A stretch of DNA of 64,000 nt. It comes from DASYDU01 sp050248495 (GTDB taxonomy: Bacteria > Planctomycetota > Planctomycetia > Pirellulales > Lacipirellulaceae). The stretch is taken from contig JBFWSG010000010.1 in the NCBI GenBank assembly GCA_050248495.1, forward strand, positions 1 through 64,000, written 5' to 3'. The stretch's first letter is position 1, and each line of letters opens with the position of its first letter. Below the pieces are notes generated by a model. That model was not told the origin of the DNA and searched no databases. It saw nothing but the letters and a program-made list of their open reading frames with translations. This document shows positions 26,704 through 35,567 of the stretch, one piece after another. Both the position numbers and the translations under genes were made by a program.

Positions 26704-27915
26704 TCAGCCACGCAAACTCAACCAACCGCTCATGACGAGGCCGACCACAAGCAACACAGCACCGGCCGGCTCCGGCACGGAAACTGCTCCGACCGCAGCG
26801 GAACCGACCGCATTCGTTTCACCAAAGTTGGCCCGCCAGTCTTCGTAATCCGACGCATCGACCACGCCGGGCGTGTCGTCGTTTGGCAGTGTGTCGGTCG
26901 GCGCTGCATCGCGCCAGGCAACGTAGTCCGCCGCATCGACAATGCCGTTGCCGTTAAAATCGCCGACGAGCAGCGTCGGCACAACCACGAATGCCGTCGC
27001 CTCCGTGAATCCGTTTTGACTAGGCGACGCGAACGTGCTTAGGAACGTCCCGTTGTACGCATAACGGGAGATATTGCCTGACCCGTTGGCGAAACCCAGG
27101 ATGCCCGCCAGGAACCCGTTCCCGTCAGGCGCCGCAACGAGGTCTTGCGGAAATGCGACACCCGTAATCCCCCACGAGGCATCGATTTCACCGTCGGACA
27201 GTGCGAACCTGCGGATATTGAACGAGAACAAGCCGGATACATAAAGATAACCGTCGTGGATCATCAATCCGGTCGCACCGTTGATCGCGGACATCGGATC
27301 CACGAGATATCCCGGAAAGGCCGAAACGGCGGAATTCGAAATCGCCACTCCGCCGCCTGCTCCGCTGGCATCTTGAAACGCTCCCGCGAGTAGCTCGCCC
27401 GCAGACGTAAAGTTCAGCGACGAAGTCGGTGTAGGCACCTGTTCGATTGAGGTCGGCAACGCCAATTTGGAACCGGCGCTGCTGCCATCGAGATTGAAGC
27501 GTGACACGCCCCCGGACAGATTTGCCACGTACACCTGGCTGCCGTCCGGGCTGAGCTGGATGTCGTTGGGAAACTCAAGCCCGTCGCTCGCGTCGGCAAA
27601 AATCGTCGGATTGCTGGCAACCCCGCTTGCCCGATCGTATTCGTACTTCATCACCCGATTGTTCTGCGAGCTCGATACGTACAGCTCCTTGAAATTCGGA
27701 GAGATGCCGATGCCCGTCGGCTGATTTAGATCGGCAGAGTGATCGACGACCGTTCCCAATAGCGCACCCGTGGCGCTGTAGCGAAAGACGCTATTCGAGA
27801 GCCGATCCACGACCAACAGGTCGGCCGCACGCAGTCCGGATGGCGCACCCGAAACCACGGCAACGCCGACCAACAGCGCGAGTCGCGCATCACTGCGGCG
27901 GAATTTACGTCGCAC
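26704..27915 (-). CDS. Beta-propeller protein with dockerin-like segment, PEP-CTERM
   Basis: A 403-residue exported protein. From a GTG at 27915 the N-terminus is a signal peptide (RRKFRRSDARLALLVGVAVV). A long NHL/SMP-30-like propeller follows with blades such as LNQPTGIGISPNFKELYVS, FPNDIQLSPDGSQVYVANLS and FPQDLVAAPDGNGFLAGIL. A dockerin-like pair (GDFNGNGIVDAADYVAWRDA; GVVDASDYEDWRANFGE) and VPEPAGAVLLVVGLVMSG complete it. A TTG at 27966 is an alternative start but would precede a non-signal segment. The function may be carbohydrate or matrix binding; no catalytic residues were identified. It precedes the DUF1559 gene on the same strand with about 30 bases between them. Confidence 0.75.
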   Translation of the reverse strand: MRRKFRRSDARLALLVGVAVVSGAPSGLRAADLLVVDRLSNSVFRYSATGALLGTVVDHSADLNQPTGIGISPNFKELYVSSSQNNRVMKYEYDRASGVASNPTIFADASDGLEFPNDIQLSPDGSQVYVANLSGGVSRFNLDGSSAGSKLALPTSIEQVPTPTSSLNFTSAGELLAGAFQDASGAGGGVAISNSAVSAFPGYLVDPMSAINGATGLMIHDGYLYVSGLFSFNIRRFALSDGEIDASWGITGVAFPQDLVAAPDGNGFLAGILGFANGSGNISRYAYNGTFLSTFASPSQNGFTEATAFVVVPTLLVGDFNGNGIVDAADYVAWRDAAPTDTLPNDDTPGVVDASDYEDWRANFGETNAVGSAAVGAVSVPEPAGAVLLVVGLVMSGWLSLRG

Positions 27916-28063
27916 AATGTTCAAGATTTCCGAGTGCCACACGCTACAAGAGAGTGCGACTCGCAATTACGGGCCGAGTAAATGAACCCGGACATTCTAC
28001 AGGGCACACGCGGCTCGGACCATTGTTTCCAGCCAGCCGCAGCCGCCGGTGGGCCTGCCGACA

Positions 28064-28777
28064 TCAGCCGCGGCGGAAACCCCTTGCCCGCATCAGCATG
28101 CCAGCTCCGCCCAAAACAACGAGCAGGAGCGAACCGGGCTCCGGCACGGCGCCGCCGGCGACGATGTTGTCGTACAGCATGCCGTCAACAAAATCGCCCG
28201 CTTCAATGATTTCGACCTGGTTGAAGGGGGCCGTGTCGGTCACTCCCAGAAAGAAAACGTTGTTGTCCCCCCAACCCGGACCAACCTGGACCGGCACGTC
28301 GGTAAAGGAGTTGGTGGAAGTGTTCTTGAGGCGAAACGTAATCGGATTGTTATTGGCCTGGTCACCGCCCTGAATTACGAACAATCCGAAGGACTTGATG
28401 TACGTATTGAAATCGAAAGTCGTGTTCACCTGAGGAAAACCCACGACGTCGGCCTCGAGCAGCGCTTGCGCGCCAATTTGGAACGTGGGGGCCGCCTGGG
28501 CCAGCACGCCTTGAACCGTGGCCGTAATTCCCGTGGAACCAAAGGACAGCGTCGGATTAAAGCCCACGGCCGTGTCGACATCATTCATGCCGAACGAGCT
28601 CAGTGTGGCGGTGAACTTATCGAATTCTGCTTGCGACTTCGGAAATGACGTCATCAGCGCCGTGTTGTCGTCGCGATCGAAGAAGACGGCTGGCGCTGCC
28701 ATACTCGGCCGGGCCGACGCGCAGAGCGAAACGATACCGAGGGCCAGCAGCGCCAAACGGATTGAATTGCACTTCAT
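28064..28777 (-). CDS. PEP-CTERM protein of unknown function
   Basis: A 237-residue exported protein with a signal peptide (MKCNSIRLALLALGIVSLCA... PSMAAP) and a PEP-CTERM anchor VPEPGSLLLVVLGGAGMLMRA at the end. The mature part contains a beta-rich segment, for example ITATVQGVLAQAAPTFQIGA, IKSFGLFVIQGGDQANNNPI and FFLGVTDTAPFNQVEIIEAG, that resembles choice-of-anchor domains found in PEP-CTERM proteins. GAGGTGA lies about nine bases upstream of the ATG. The gene stands alone, 148 bases upstream of the propeller gene on the same strand. Confidence 0.82.
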   Translation of the reverse strand: MKCNSIRLALLALGIVSLCASARPSMAAPAVFFDRDDNTALMTSFPKSQAEFDKFTATLSSFGMNDVDTAVGFNPTLSFGSTGITATVQGVLAQAAPTFQIGAQALLEADVVGFPQVNTTFDFNTYIKSFGLFVIQGGDQANNNPITFRLKNTSTNSFTDVPVQVGPGWGDNNVFFLGVTDTAPFNQVEIIEAGDFVDGMLYDNIVAGGAVPEPGSLLLVVLGGAGMLMRARGFRRG

Positions 28778-29695
28778 CAGACTTCACCTCAAGTTGCTAC
28801 ATCAAGAATCGGAAGATCAAGTATCGTAACCGGAACTTATCAGATCGCCATCGCGCTGGCCTACAGATCGAACGCCAAGGCGTCCGGGACAGCCAGCATA
28901 CTTTGCGATCGCGTGAAGGTAGGATTAAAGGCGCTTGCAGCGACAACACGATTCTAATCAAGCCTAGAATGTGGTCACTCAGCAGTTTACCGCAAACCGC
29001 TTAATAGCACAGTCGCCCCCGCAAAAAAACTGCGATTATGAAGATTTATCTGCCACCAGACTGTCGCCGGAATGCTGCGATCCCTGGGCGACCGCGAGCG
29101 CCTGTTAATCATTCAATCCCCGCGTGAAAACAGAAGGTCAGCAAAGAGATTGGCGCAGGCATTCGAGCGGACAGCTAACGTCTCTGATCACGCGAAAGTA
29201 CCGGGCTATCGCCACTTCAACGCTATGGTCGTGTTCGAGAGTGGACTCGTCCGCTGGGTCGGGGTGCTGCTATTCGTCGCGATCGGTGTCGCCTGGCTGA
29301 TGCAGCGCGGCAGGCCGAGATTGCAATGGTCATCGTGAGTGACTTGGAATCTGCTGGCGGGCAGCATCTCCGCGACTTGCCGACCGACACCATTCGCACC
29401 GACTCCCGCACTGCTCGACGGACGCCCATTTGGCGGCGTCCCAAACTCGCTTGGCGCTGAAAATCGCGGGAATTACCCGGCCCGACTGCCGCTGAACCGT
29501 TCGATTTTTTGCCACGAAAACGCGTTTCGAGTCGCTTTCGCTGGCCGTCGACTCCTTGCTCCCTGCCTGCTCCTCCCTGCCATTTTCCCTTGGAATCCGC
29601 ATTTTTGCTGGTTATGCTGGAGGCTAGACAGTCTCTCCATCGGAACAGCCTCGGCCTTTGCGCCCCCTGTGCGATCACGCTCCGGAGTTACGAAC
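28778..29695 (+). other. Long intergenic region between divergent genes
   Basis: This 918-base stretch separates the PEP-CTERM gene from the glycine-rich exported protein. It contains an 88-codon open frame (29072-29338) with one hydrophobic segment (WVGVLLFVAIGVAWLM), but without a ribosome binding site or a family match it is not called. The frame of the downstream gene is also open back to 29339. A minus-strand ribosome binding site (GAGGTGA) lies at the left edge. I saw no tRNA-like structure. An unrecognised small RNA or long leader is possible. Confidence 0.35.
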
Positions 29696-30571
29696 ATGAA
29701 GCGGCTAATGTTGCTTTCGATCCCTACTCTCGCCCTCGGCACGTTGGTCTGCGCAGCGCTTGCTGTCGCGGCCGGCGCTAAATCCAAGGCCAAGGCTGCC
29801 CCGGCCAAAGAGGTCGAGATGTTCGCCGGGATGGAGAGTGGTGATTTGGACGTGCAGATCATCGCGCGCAGCGATCGGGATGCCCGCGTGATCATCTCGA
29901 ACAAGACGCACCAGCCTCTGAGCATCAAGCTGCCGGAAGCCTTTGCGGCCGTGCCGGTCGCCGCCCAGTTTGGCGGTGGTGGTGGCGGCATGGGTGGCGG
30001 TGGCGGCGGCGGTGGGTTCGGTGGCGGTGGTGGTGGCGGCGGTCAGCAGTCGAGTGGCGGCGGCATGGGTGGTGGCGGCGGCGGCATGGGCGGCGGCGGT
30101 GGCGGCGGCATGTTCAGCATCCCCGCGGACGACACTGCCAAGATCGACGTCAAAACCGTCTGCCTCGATCACGGTCTCCGCAATCCGTCCTCCTCAAAGC
30201 CGTACAAGATCGTGCCGGCCGATTCGCACGTGAAGAACCCGGCGGTCGTCGAGCTCTTGAAGGCTTACGGCCGCGGCGAGCTCGAAGCAGGCGCGGCCCA
30301 GGCTGCCGCGTGGAACCTCAACAGCAACGTCAGCTGGAACGACCTGTCGTCGAAGCTCACCGGCACAGTTCGCAACGCGAATCGTTCGCCGTATTTCAGT
30401 TCCGCGCAGATCCGCACCGGCATGGCTTACGTCGCCGAAGCAAATCGCCGCGCCGCGGAAGCTGCTGCCGAGAAAGCAGCCGCCAAGGAAGACGAAGAAG
30501 AGTCGACCGAACCGGCTACGGATGAGAATTCGAGCGAGAGCCGCAGCACCGTCGACTACACCGCGGAGTAG
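29696..30571 (+). CDS. Exported glycine-rich protein
   Basis: A 291-residue protein with a signal peptide (KRLMLLSIPTLALGTLVCAA... AVAAGA). The first part (EVEMFAGMESGDLDVQIIAR, then DRDARVIISNKTHQPLSIKL) reads like a folded beta domain. A roughly 60-residue block made almost only of Gly, with Met, Phe, Gln and Ser interruptions (residues about 83-138), follows. The C-terminal part (IDVKTVCLDHGLRNPSSSKP, AWNLNSNVSWNDLSSKL, SSAQIRTGMAYVAEANRRA) is another ordered region, ending in an acidic tail. The ATG at 29696 opens the signal peptide. A planctomycete exported protein of unknown role. Confidence 0.7.
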   Translation: MKRLMLLSIPTLALGTLVCAALAVAAGAKSKAKAAPAKEVEMFAGMESGDLDVQIIARSDRDARVIISNKTHQPLSIKLPEAFAAVPVAAQFGGGGGGMGGGGGGGGFGGGGGGGGQQSSGGGMGGGGGGMGGGGGGGMFSIPADDTAKIDVKTVCLDHGLRNPSSSKPYKIVPADSHVKNPAVVELLKAYGRGELEAGAAQAAAWNLNSNVSWNDLSSKLTGTVRNANRSPYFSSAQIRTGMAYVAEANRRAAEAAAEKAAAKEDEEESTEPATDENSSESRSTVDYTAE

Positions 30572-30613
30572 CCGCTCGCAATTCGGCCCCGAGCTCCTGG
30601 CCGAGGGGCGGCT
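30570..30613 (+). terminator. Predicted bidirectional terminator hairpin between convergent genes
   Basis: Immediately after the stop at 30571 a nested hairpin can form: AGCCGC (30570-30575) pairs with GCGGCT (30608-30613), and inside it CGGCC (30584-30588) pairs with GGCCG (30599-30603). The downstream gene on the opposite strand ends at 30623. No U-tract is obvious, so this may be a weak terminator or a chance palindrome. Confidence 0.4.
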
Positions 30614-30622
30614 TCGCGTGAC

Positions 30623-32311
30623 TTAAGCCGCCTTGGCCTCCACCGCTCGCAGCGCCGCGAGCAGCCGTCGGATCTCCGCCTGGTACTCGACCTGTTCGAG
30701 ATGCCAGCGGGTCTCCATCTGCTCGTAGTGCTCCTGTTGCCGATCGAGCTCCTGCTCCCGCGCGACAAGCCGCGACGCCTGGTGCTCGATGTCCTCGTGT
30801 CGCCGTTCGGCCCACAGCTGCAGCTCGTGCCGCTGGGCTTCCAGTGCGTCGAGCTGATTCGCCAGGTCGCGGCGCACGGTTTCCAGATCGGCCGACTTCG
30901 CGGCAATCGATTCCAGCGTTTGCTTGTAATGGTCGGCCAGCTTCGCTCGGACGATCGAGATCGAGCGCATCAGCGCGGCCGGCGCCATCGCTCCGGCCAG
31001 TTGGTTCCAAGTTTCTTCTGTCGCCAGCCGCATTTCGAGCGCTTCGCGTTCCGTGTTTCGCAGCTCGATCCGCATCTGCTCGATCGCCGCCTCGCGGTTG
31101 TCAAGTTCCGCCTCTCGCTCGCTCAGCAGCGAATCGCGCTGTTGCTGCTCCTTGCGAAGCTGCTGCTCTTGCGCGGACAGCACGCGCTGCTGGCGGGCGG
31201 TCGTTTCCTGGAATAGCCGCCGTTGCCGGTCCAGCTCGCGCACCTGCTCGGAGAGTTCCGATTTTTCGTCGGCCAACTGCGACTCGGCCTCGTCGAGATA
31301 CCGACGCCGCGCGCCGAATTCGGCCGCCTCGCCTTCCAGCTCGCGCATCCGCTTCTCGGTGACGCCCAAGCGTTCGAAGCGTTCCAGGGCCGAGGCGATT
31401 TCCTGTTGGCGATAGGCGATCTGCTTCTCGGCCGCCGCCAATTCTTTCTCGCGGTTCGAGAGCTCGCCCGCGCGATGCCGCAGCTCGGCGCGCTCCATCT
31501 CCAGTTCGCCTGCCCGATCGCGGAGCGTCTGCGTTTGAGCGTCGAGCGAAGCCGTCTGCGATTCCAGCCGGGCTTCCCACTGCGCGACTTGCGTCTCGCG
31601 GCGATCGAGTTCCGCTGCCCGCTCGCCGAAGCCGGACTTCTGAATCGAAAACTCTTCGATGGCGCGGTACAGCTCGGCCTGACGTGCATCGACGTCGCGT
31701 TGGCGGCCCTCGACCGCGGCCTCGCGCTCTTCGAGCCGATCGCGCCGCTCGGACCAAGTTTGCCGATCGCGTTCCAAAGCCTCGACACGCTGGCCGACTT
31801 CGGCTTCGCGGCGAGTCAGCTCCGATTGCGCCTCGCGCAAGCGGGCTTCCTGTTCAGCCAGCGCCTGGGCACGGACGACAGTCAGCTGCGAGGCCCGCGT
31901 CTCGAGTTCCGTCTCGCGCTCGACGAGCGCGGCTTCCTGTGATTCGAAATGGCGCGCGCGGGCGTCGAGCTCTTGCCGCTGCTCTTCGATCCACTGCTGA
32001 GCGTTGCGAAACTTGGCGTCGAGGTCGGCTTCGCGGGCCGCCAGCGCTTCGGCACGACGATCGACTTCATCGCGTTCGGACTGCAGCCGGTCGGAGAGTT
32101 CCGCAGCATGGGCGCGGAGCTGCTGCACGGTTTGCTCGATCATCGTCGCGGCGCCGAGCGCCGCGACTTCTGGCCCGAAACCAACGGCCACCGACGCCGG
32201 CCGTTCGGCCACCAGGTGCGGCTCGCTCGGTCGCTGCGCGTGCGGCGCGTCGTAGCGGCGCTCGCTCGCGGCCGGTGCAGCTGGTTCAGCGGAATGTGGT
32301 GCTTCTTTCAT
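30623..32311 (-). CDS. Long coiled-coil protein
   Basis: A 562-residue protein. A Pro/Ala/Glu-rich N-terminal segment of about 55 residues is followed by ~480 residues of near-continuous coiled coil rich in Glu, Arg, Gln and Leu with heptad patterning, for example RQELDARARHFESQEAALVE and LERDRQTWSERRDRLEEREA. A short interruption with GAMAPAALMRSISIVRAKLA (around residues 435-455) may be a hinge. No signal peptide or membrane segment is seen. Such long coiled coils act in cytoskeletal, division or spacer roles, but the exact job is not visible. The ATG at 32311 is preferred over one further upstream (32380). Confidence 0.75.
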   Translation of the reverse strand: MKEAPHSAEPAAPAASERRYDAPHAQRPSEPHLVAERPASVAVGFGPEVAALGAATMIEQTVQQLRAHAAELSDRLQSERDEVDRRAEALAAREADLDAKFRNAQQWIEEQRQELDARARHFESQEAALVERETELETRASQLTVVRAQALAEQEARLREAQSELTRREAEVGQRVEALERDRQTWSERRDRLEEREAAVEGRQRDVDARQAELYRAIEEFSIQKSGFGERAAELDRRETQVAQWEARLESQTASLDAQTQTLRDRAGELEMERAELRHRAGELSNREKELAAAEKQIAYRQQEIASALERFERLGVTEKRMRELEGEAAEFGARRRYLDEAESQLADEKSELSEQVRELDRQRRLFQETTARQQRVLSAQEQQLRKEQQQRDSLLSEREAELDNREAAIEQMRIELRNTEREALEMRLATEETWNQLAGAMAPAALMRSISIVRAKLADHYKQTLESIAAKSADLETVRRDLANQLDALEAQRHELQLWAERRHEDIEHQASRLVAREQELDRQQEHYEQMETRWHLEQVEYQAEIRRLLAALRAVEAKAA

Positions 32312-32698
32312 TGATGGATTCAGCGTCGAACCAGGGCGTCGTGCCACCACTGCGCGCAGCAAACTCGCGCTAACCGTCAAACCTTCGCCAGATTACTTCG
32401 GCAGCGACAAGCAGCGAACTGCAGACGATTTGGGCCGGCAATGCGATTCAACAACCTACCGGCCCGCTGCTGGCAGCGATTCATCGCCAGCGATCGTGTA
32501 CAACACGCGCTGCGTGGAGGGCGGTCGACTGCCAACGGTTGCGCTCCGCGAGAGGCCGGGAATGTCTCGAAATGAGGGCTAAATCTGGTACTGCAGGGGG
32601 CGGCAAATTTTGCGAGTTCGCGTTGCCGTTGCTACCTTAACGGGATGTATCGCGTCGGGTTCTTGACGTTGCGACCGATTCCGGGAGGCACACGTTTC
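32312..32698 (+). other. Divergent intergenic region
   Basis: 387 bases between the coiled-coil gene and the second DUF1559 gene, divergently oriented, so both promoters should lie here. A GGGAGG ribosome binding site for the DUF1559 gene is at about 32683-32688. I found no convincing promoter boxes, repeats or gene. Confidence 0.4.
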
Positions 32699-33784
32699 AT
32701 GACCAAGATTCGAGAAAACACGTCGCCGTCCGCGCGCTGGGCATTTGTCTTAGTTGACTTGCTCGCTGCTGTCTCACTCGTTGGCCTCTTGCTCATGCTT
32801 CTGCTGCCAGCGATCCAGGCAGCGCGCGAAGCGACCCGTAATTCGCAATGCAAGCACCATCTGCGCGAGCTTGCGTTTGGGTGCCTCAAGCATGAGAACG
32901 CCCACAGAACCTTTCCCTACAGCGGCTGGAGTTTTGCCTGGATGGGCGACCCCGACCAAGGCATCGGACCTCAGCAGCCGGGCAGCTGGGGGTACACGAT
33001 CGGTCGCTTCCTCGACGTAAAGGCCGACTTCAACCTTGGCGCCGGGCTTCAGTTCGATGAGAAGAAGAGAGCGTTGGCCAAGCAGATGTCGATCGTCGTG
33101 CCAGTGTTCCATTGCCCCAGCCGTCGGCCGGCGGTCGCATTGCCATCGCGTAGCGCCGCCGGCACGCCCTGCGACAACGGGATATTGCCGAAGAACGCCT
33201 TTCTACCCGAGAAAGTTGCGAAGTCGGATTATGCGATCAATGGCGGCAACGGCAGCGGCTGGGATGGCGGAGCTGGTGGATCGGGCGGCGTGCCGTCTGA
33301 AGACTGCTTGATATCGAATGAACTCAGCGACGGCCCCAGTTATCCCAACTGCAATTGGCATATTTACTCGCCGTCCCAGTACTGGCAGCGGTTCAACGGT
33401 GTGAGTGGATGGCGGATCGGCGCGCACGTGAGCCAGATTAGCGATGGCGTGTCGAAGACGGTGCTCGTCGGCGAGAAGTTCATGCAGCCGCTGTTCTATG
33501 AGAATTCGTGCCCTTCCCCCGGCAATCAGCCGTCGAAGGGCAACGCCGGCGACAACGGCTCGATGTACATGGGCTGGGACATTGACATCGCCCGCACCGG
33601 CAGCTTGCTCCGCGACTACAACGCCAACCCGCCGAACTCCATCGTCAGCAACCAGTTCGGTAGTGCGCACCCTCATGCCGCCAACTTCGCGTTTTGTGAC
33701 GGCTCGGTCCGCGCGATCCGTTACGAGGTCTCGAACTTCGCGCGGTTGATCACTCGCAACGACTCGGACGCGCCTCCCTTATGA
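32699..33784 (+). CDS. DUF1559 family protein with divergent prepilin-like leader
   Basis: A 361-residue DUF1559-family protein. The N-terminal hydrophobic segment reads VLVDLLAAVSLVGLLLMLLL, so the canonical pilin TLVE (with +5 Glu) is replaced by VLVD and the helix is less regular than usual. It is followed by the family's PAIQAAREATRNSQCKHHLR and the C-terminal HPHAANFAFCDGSVRAIRYEV motif. A GGGAGG lies about 11 bases upstream of the ATG at 32699. It probably still enters the prepilin pathway, since Asp often substitutes for Glu, but processing is uncertain. It is convergent with trxA across a terminator-like hairpin. Confidence 0.85.
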   Translation: MTKIRENTSPSARWAFVLVDLLAAVSLVGLLLMLLLPAIQAAREATRNSQCKHHLRELAFGCLKHENAHRTFPYSGWSFAWMGDPDQGIGPQQPGSWGYTIGRFLDVKADFNLGAGLQFDEKKRALAKQMSIVVPVFHCPSRRPAVALPSRSAAGTPCDNGILPKNAFLPEKVAKSDYAINGGNGSGWDGGAGGSGGVPSEDCLISNELSDGPSYPNCNWHIYSPSQYWQRFNGVSGWRIGAHVSQISDGVSKTVLVGEKFMQPLFYENSCPSPGNQPSKGNAGDNGSMYMGWDIDIARTGSLLRDYNANPPNSIVSNQFGSAHPHAANFAFCDGSVRAIRYEVSNFARLITRNDSDAPPL

Positions 33785-33817
33785 GCGCGGTCGCTAACGC
33801 GCGACTGGAAAATGCGA

Positions 33818-33846
33818 AACGGCCGACCCGATCGGGGCCGGCCGTT
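33818..33846 (+). terminator. Strong hairpin between convergent DUF1559 and trxA genes
   Basis: An arm AACGGCCG (33818-33825) pairs with CGGCCGTT (33839-33846), with an inner CCCG/CGGG pairing, a stem of 8 to 12 base pairs. It lies 34 bases after the DUF1559 stop and about 45 bases beyond the trxA stop, and its symmetry suits bidirectional termination. It is followed by a short GT-rich stretch, not a clean U-tract. Confidence 0.65.
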
Positions 33847-33889
33847 GTCGTTATTGATTCGAAAGGACTGCGACTTTTGAGCTCGTTGC

Positions 33890-34213
33890 TTAGGCTTTCG
33901 CCGAGTCGAGCGCCTGCTGCAGGCGGGCCTTCGGCTGCACGCCGACGAAGCGCTCAACCACTTCGCCGTTCTTGAAAACCATCAGCGTGGGGATGCTGCT
34001 GACTCCGTAGTTCTGCGCGGCGCCGGGGGCGTTGTCGACGTTGAGCTTGCCGATCTTCACGGCGCCGGAATTCTCGCCGGCGAGCTCTTCGATCACCGGG
34101 GCAATCTGACGGCACGGTCCACACCAGGGGGCCCAGAAGTCGACCAGCACCGGCTGGGACGAATTGAGAACTTCCGTCTCGAAATTGTTGTCATCAAACT
34201 CGGGCACGCCCAT
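33890..34213 (-). CDS. trxA: Thioredoxin
   Basis: A classical 107-residue cytoplasmic thioredoxin that reduces disulfides in proteins. The active-site WCGPC is at C31 and C34 in FWAPWCGPC, followed by the cis-proline SSIPTLMVF and the hydrophobic face GVQPKARLQQAL. GGAGG lies about nine bases upstream of the ATG. A near-consensus sigma-70 promoter lies upstream (34301-34328). It is convergent with the DUF1559 gene and divergent from a redoxin-type gene. Confidence 0.97.
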   Translation of the reverse strand: MGVPEFDDNNFETEVLNSSQPVLVDFWAPWCGPCRQIAPVIEELAGENSGAVKIGKLNVDNAPGAAQNYGVSSIPTLMVFKNGEVVERFVGVQPKARLQQALDSAKA

Positions 34214-34300
34214 TTCTTTCTGTCCTCCGGAAAATGCCAGGTCGCCACGCAGAATCGGCTAACAAACGACACTCGGTCGGCGCGGCCGGTTCGGCCCTGA

Positions 34301-34328
34301 ATTATAGGTTGAGCGGGTTGGGTGTCAA
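34301..34328 (-). promoter_or_regulatory. Near-perfect sigma-70 promoter of trxA
   Basis: On the minus strand a perfect TTGACA (complement of 34323-34328) and a perfect TATAAT (complement of 34301-34306) are 16 bases apart. The predicted transcription start is about 80 bases upstream of the trxA ATG. Both hexamers match 6 of 6, unusual in a high-GC genome. Confidence 0.8.
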
Positions 34329-34460
34329 CGACGCTGTGGGGCGTTGCGGCGGCCGAATTCATGCGGGATACTGGCGATCGTTCCTTCATTACGCATAGTC
34401 GCCAACTAGGGTTTGCGCCACGCGACGCGACGCGTTTTCCCCGCACCGGAGGGCCTCACC

Positions 34461-35039
34461 ATGGCAGTTACCCCCAGCACGATGCTCGCACTCGGCACAG
34501 AGGCCCCGGATTTTTCGCTGGTGAATGTTGACGGCCGCACCGTCTCGCTCGCCGATTTCCGCGGCAAACCGGCGCTCCTTGTGATCTTCTTGTGCAACCA
34601 CTGTCCCTACGTGAAGCACCTGGCCGACGCACTCGCGCGGTTCACGAGCGAGTACATTGCCAAAGGCGTCGGCGTCGTGGGCATCAGTTCCAACGACGTA
34701 GCCAACTACCCGGCCGACTCGCCGGAACAAATGGTGGCCGAGGCTGAGGCGCGCGGGTATCAGTTTCCGTATCTCTACGACGAGTCGCAGGAAGTGGCGA
34801 AGGCGTACCGCGCGGCCTGCACTCCCGACTTCTTTCTGTTCGATGGCGATCAGCGGCTCGTGTACCGCGGACAATTTGATGGGAGCCGGCCGAACAGCGG
34901 CATCGCCGCCGACGGCGCGGATCTGCGGGCCGCGCTCGACGCGGTGCTGACCGGCAAAAAGCCGGGCAGCGAGCAGCGACCGAGCATCGGGTGCAATATC
35001 AAATGGATCGCGGGAAACGCGCCGGATTATTTTGGTTGA
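34461..35039 (+). CDS. Thioredoxin-fold redoxin (AhpC/TSA-like)
   Basis: A 192-residue protein of the peroxiredoxin/redoxin superfamily: LGTEAPDFSLVNVDGRTVSLADFRG at the N-terminus, then FLCNHCPYV with a CxxC at C45 and C48, and KPGSEQRPSIGCNIKW at the C-terminus, which contains another Cys. The CNHCPYVK motif and the total pattern match the small redoxin group often found in planctomycetes and proteobacteria. It could reduce peroxides or act as thiol reductase; substrates are unknown. GGAGGG lies ~10 bases upstream of the ATG at 34461. It has no signal peptide, so it should be cytoplasmic. Divergent from trxA. Confidence 0.8.
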   Translation: MAVTPSTMLALGTEAPDFSLVNVDGRTVSLADFRGKPALLVIFLCNHCPYVKHLADALARFTSEYIAKGVGVVGISSNDVANYPADSPEQMVAEAEARGYQFPYLYDESQEVAKAYRAACTPDFFLFDGDQRLVYRGQFDGSRPNSGIAADGADLRAALDAVLTGKKPGSEQRPSIGCNIKWIAGNAPDYFG

Positions 35040-35567
35040 GGGTCGAGAGTTGATAGTTGAGGGTTTGGAGCGGAGGCTCGACGTTTGATGTTGATGCTGG
35101 GCGCACGATTAGCGCCGATCGCCCTCCGACGAGCGTCGTCCTTCGTTTTTCACTCATAAGACTCAACTCTCAACCTTCAACGTTGTTCGAGCTGGTTCTC
35201 CTTTCGGCATTCGACCGGGCGTAGGACGCGGTATCAGCGTCGTGCCGCTTTCCGGTCGCAGTGACGTTGCCGACACCGCTTATACTCAACCCTCAGATCT
35301 CTCGCGCCGCCGGTGTAGGGGTAGTGGGGGATCGTAAGGGAGCGATGGCAGGCAAAAAGATGGGCGCTAAGCCGCAAGCAACGGCGTCGGCTCATGTGGA
35401 CGGCGGATTTGTAGTGGCGGCGCAGGTTGGTTGGCTAAACCGCAAGCGATTTTCGATGCGAACGCAAGGAACGGGAGTTGCTAGCAGTGGTTGGAGACAG
35501 CGGTTCGTCTTTACGGGAGGGGCGGCGGGTTCTATTCTCTGGGCCGGAATTTCTCCCGGAGGTGACC
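35040..35567 (+). other. Intergenic region with short inverted GAGAGTTGA-type repeats
   Basis: 528 bases without a recognisable gene between two plus-strand genes. Just after the redoxin stop, GAGAGTTGATAGTTGAG (35045-35061) has an imperfect inverted counterpart at 35160-35182 (read on the opposite strand: GGTTGAGAGTTGAG). Such simple TTGA-type repeats occur in many planctomycete and cyanobacterial intergenic regions. A strong ribosome binding site (CCGGAGGTGA) for the next gene lies at the right edge. TATACT at 35281-35286 has no good -35 partner. Confidence 0.5.

Noticed and set aside
29072..29338. 88-codon plus-strand frame with one hydrophobic stretch.
   Set aside because: No ribosome binding site, no family similarity and atypical composition; kept only as a note in the intergenic entry.
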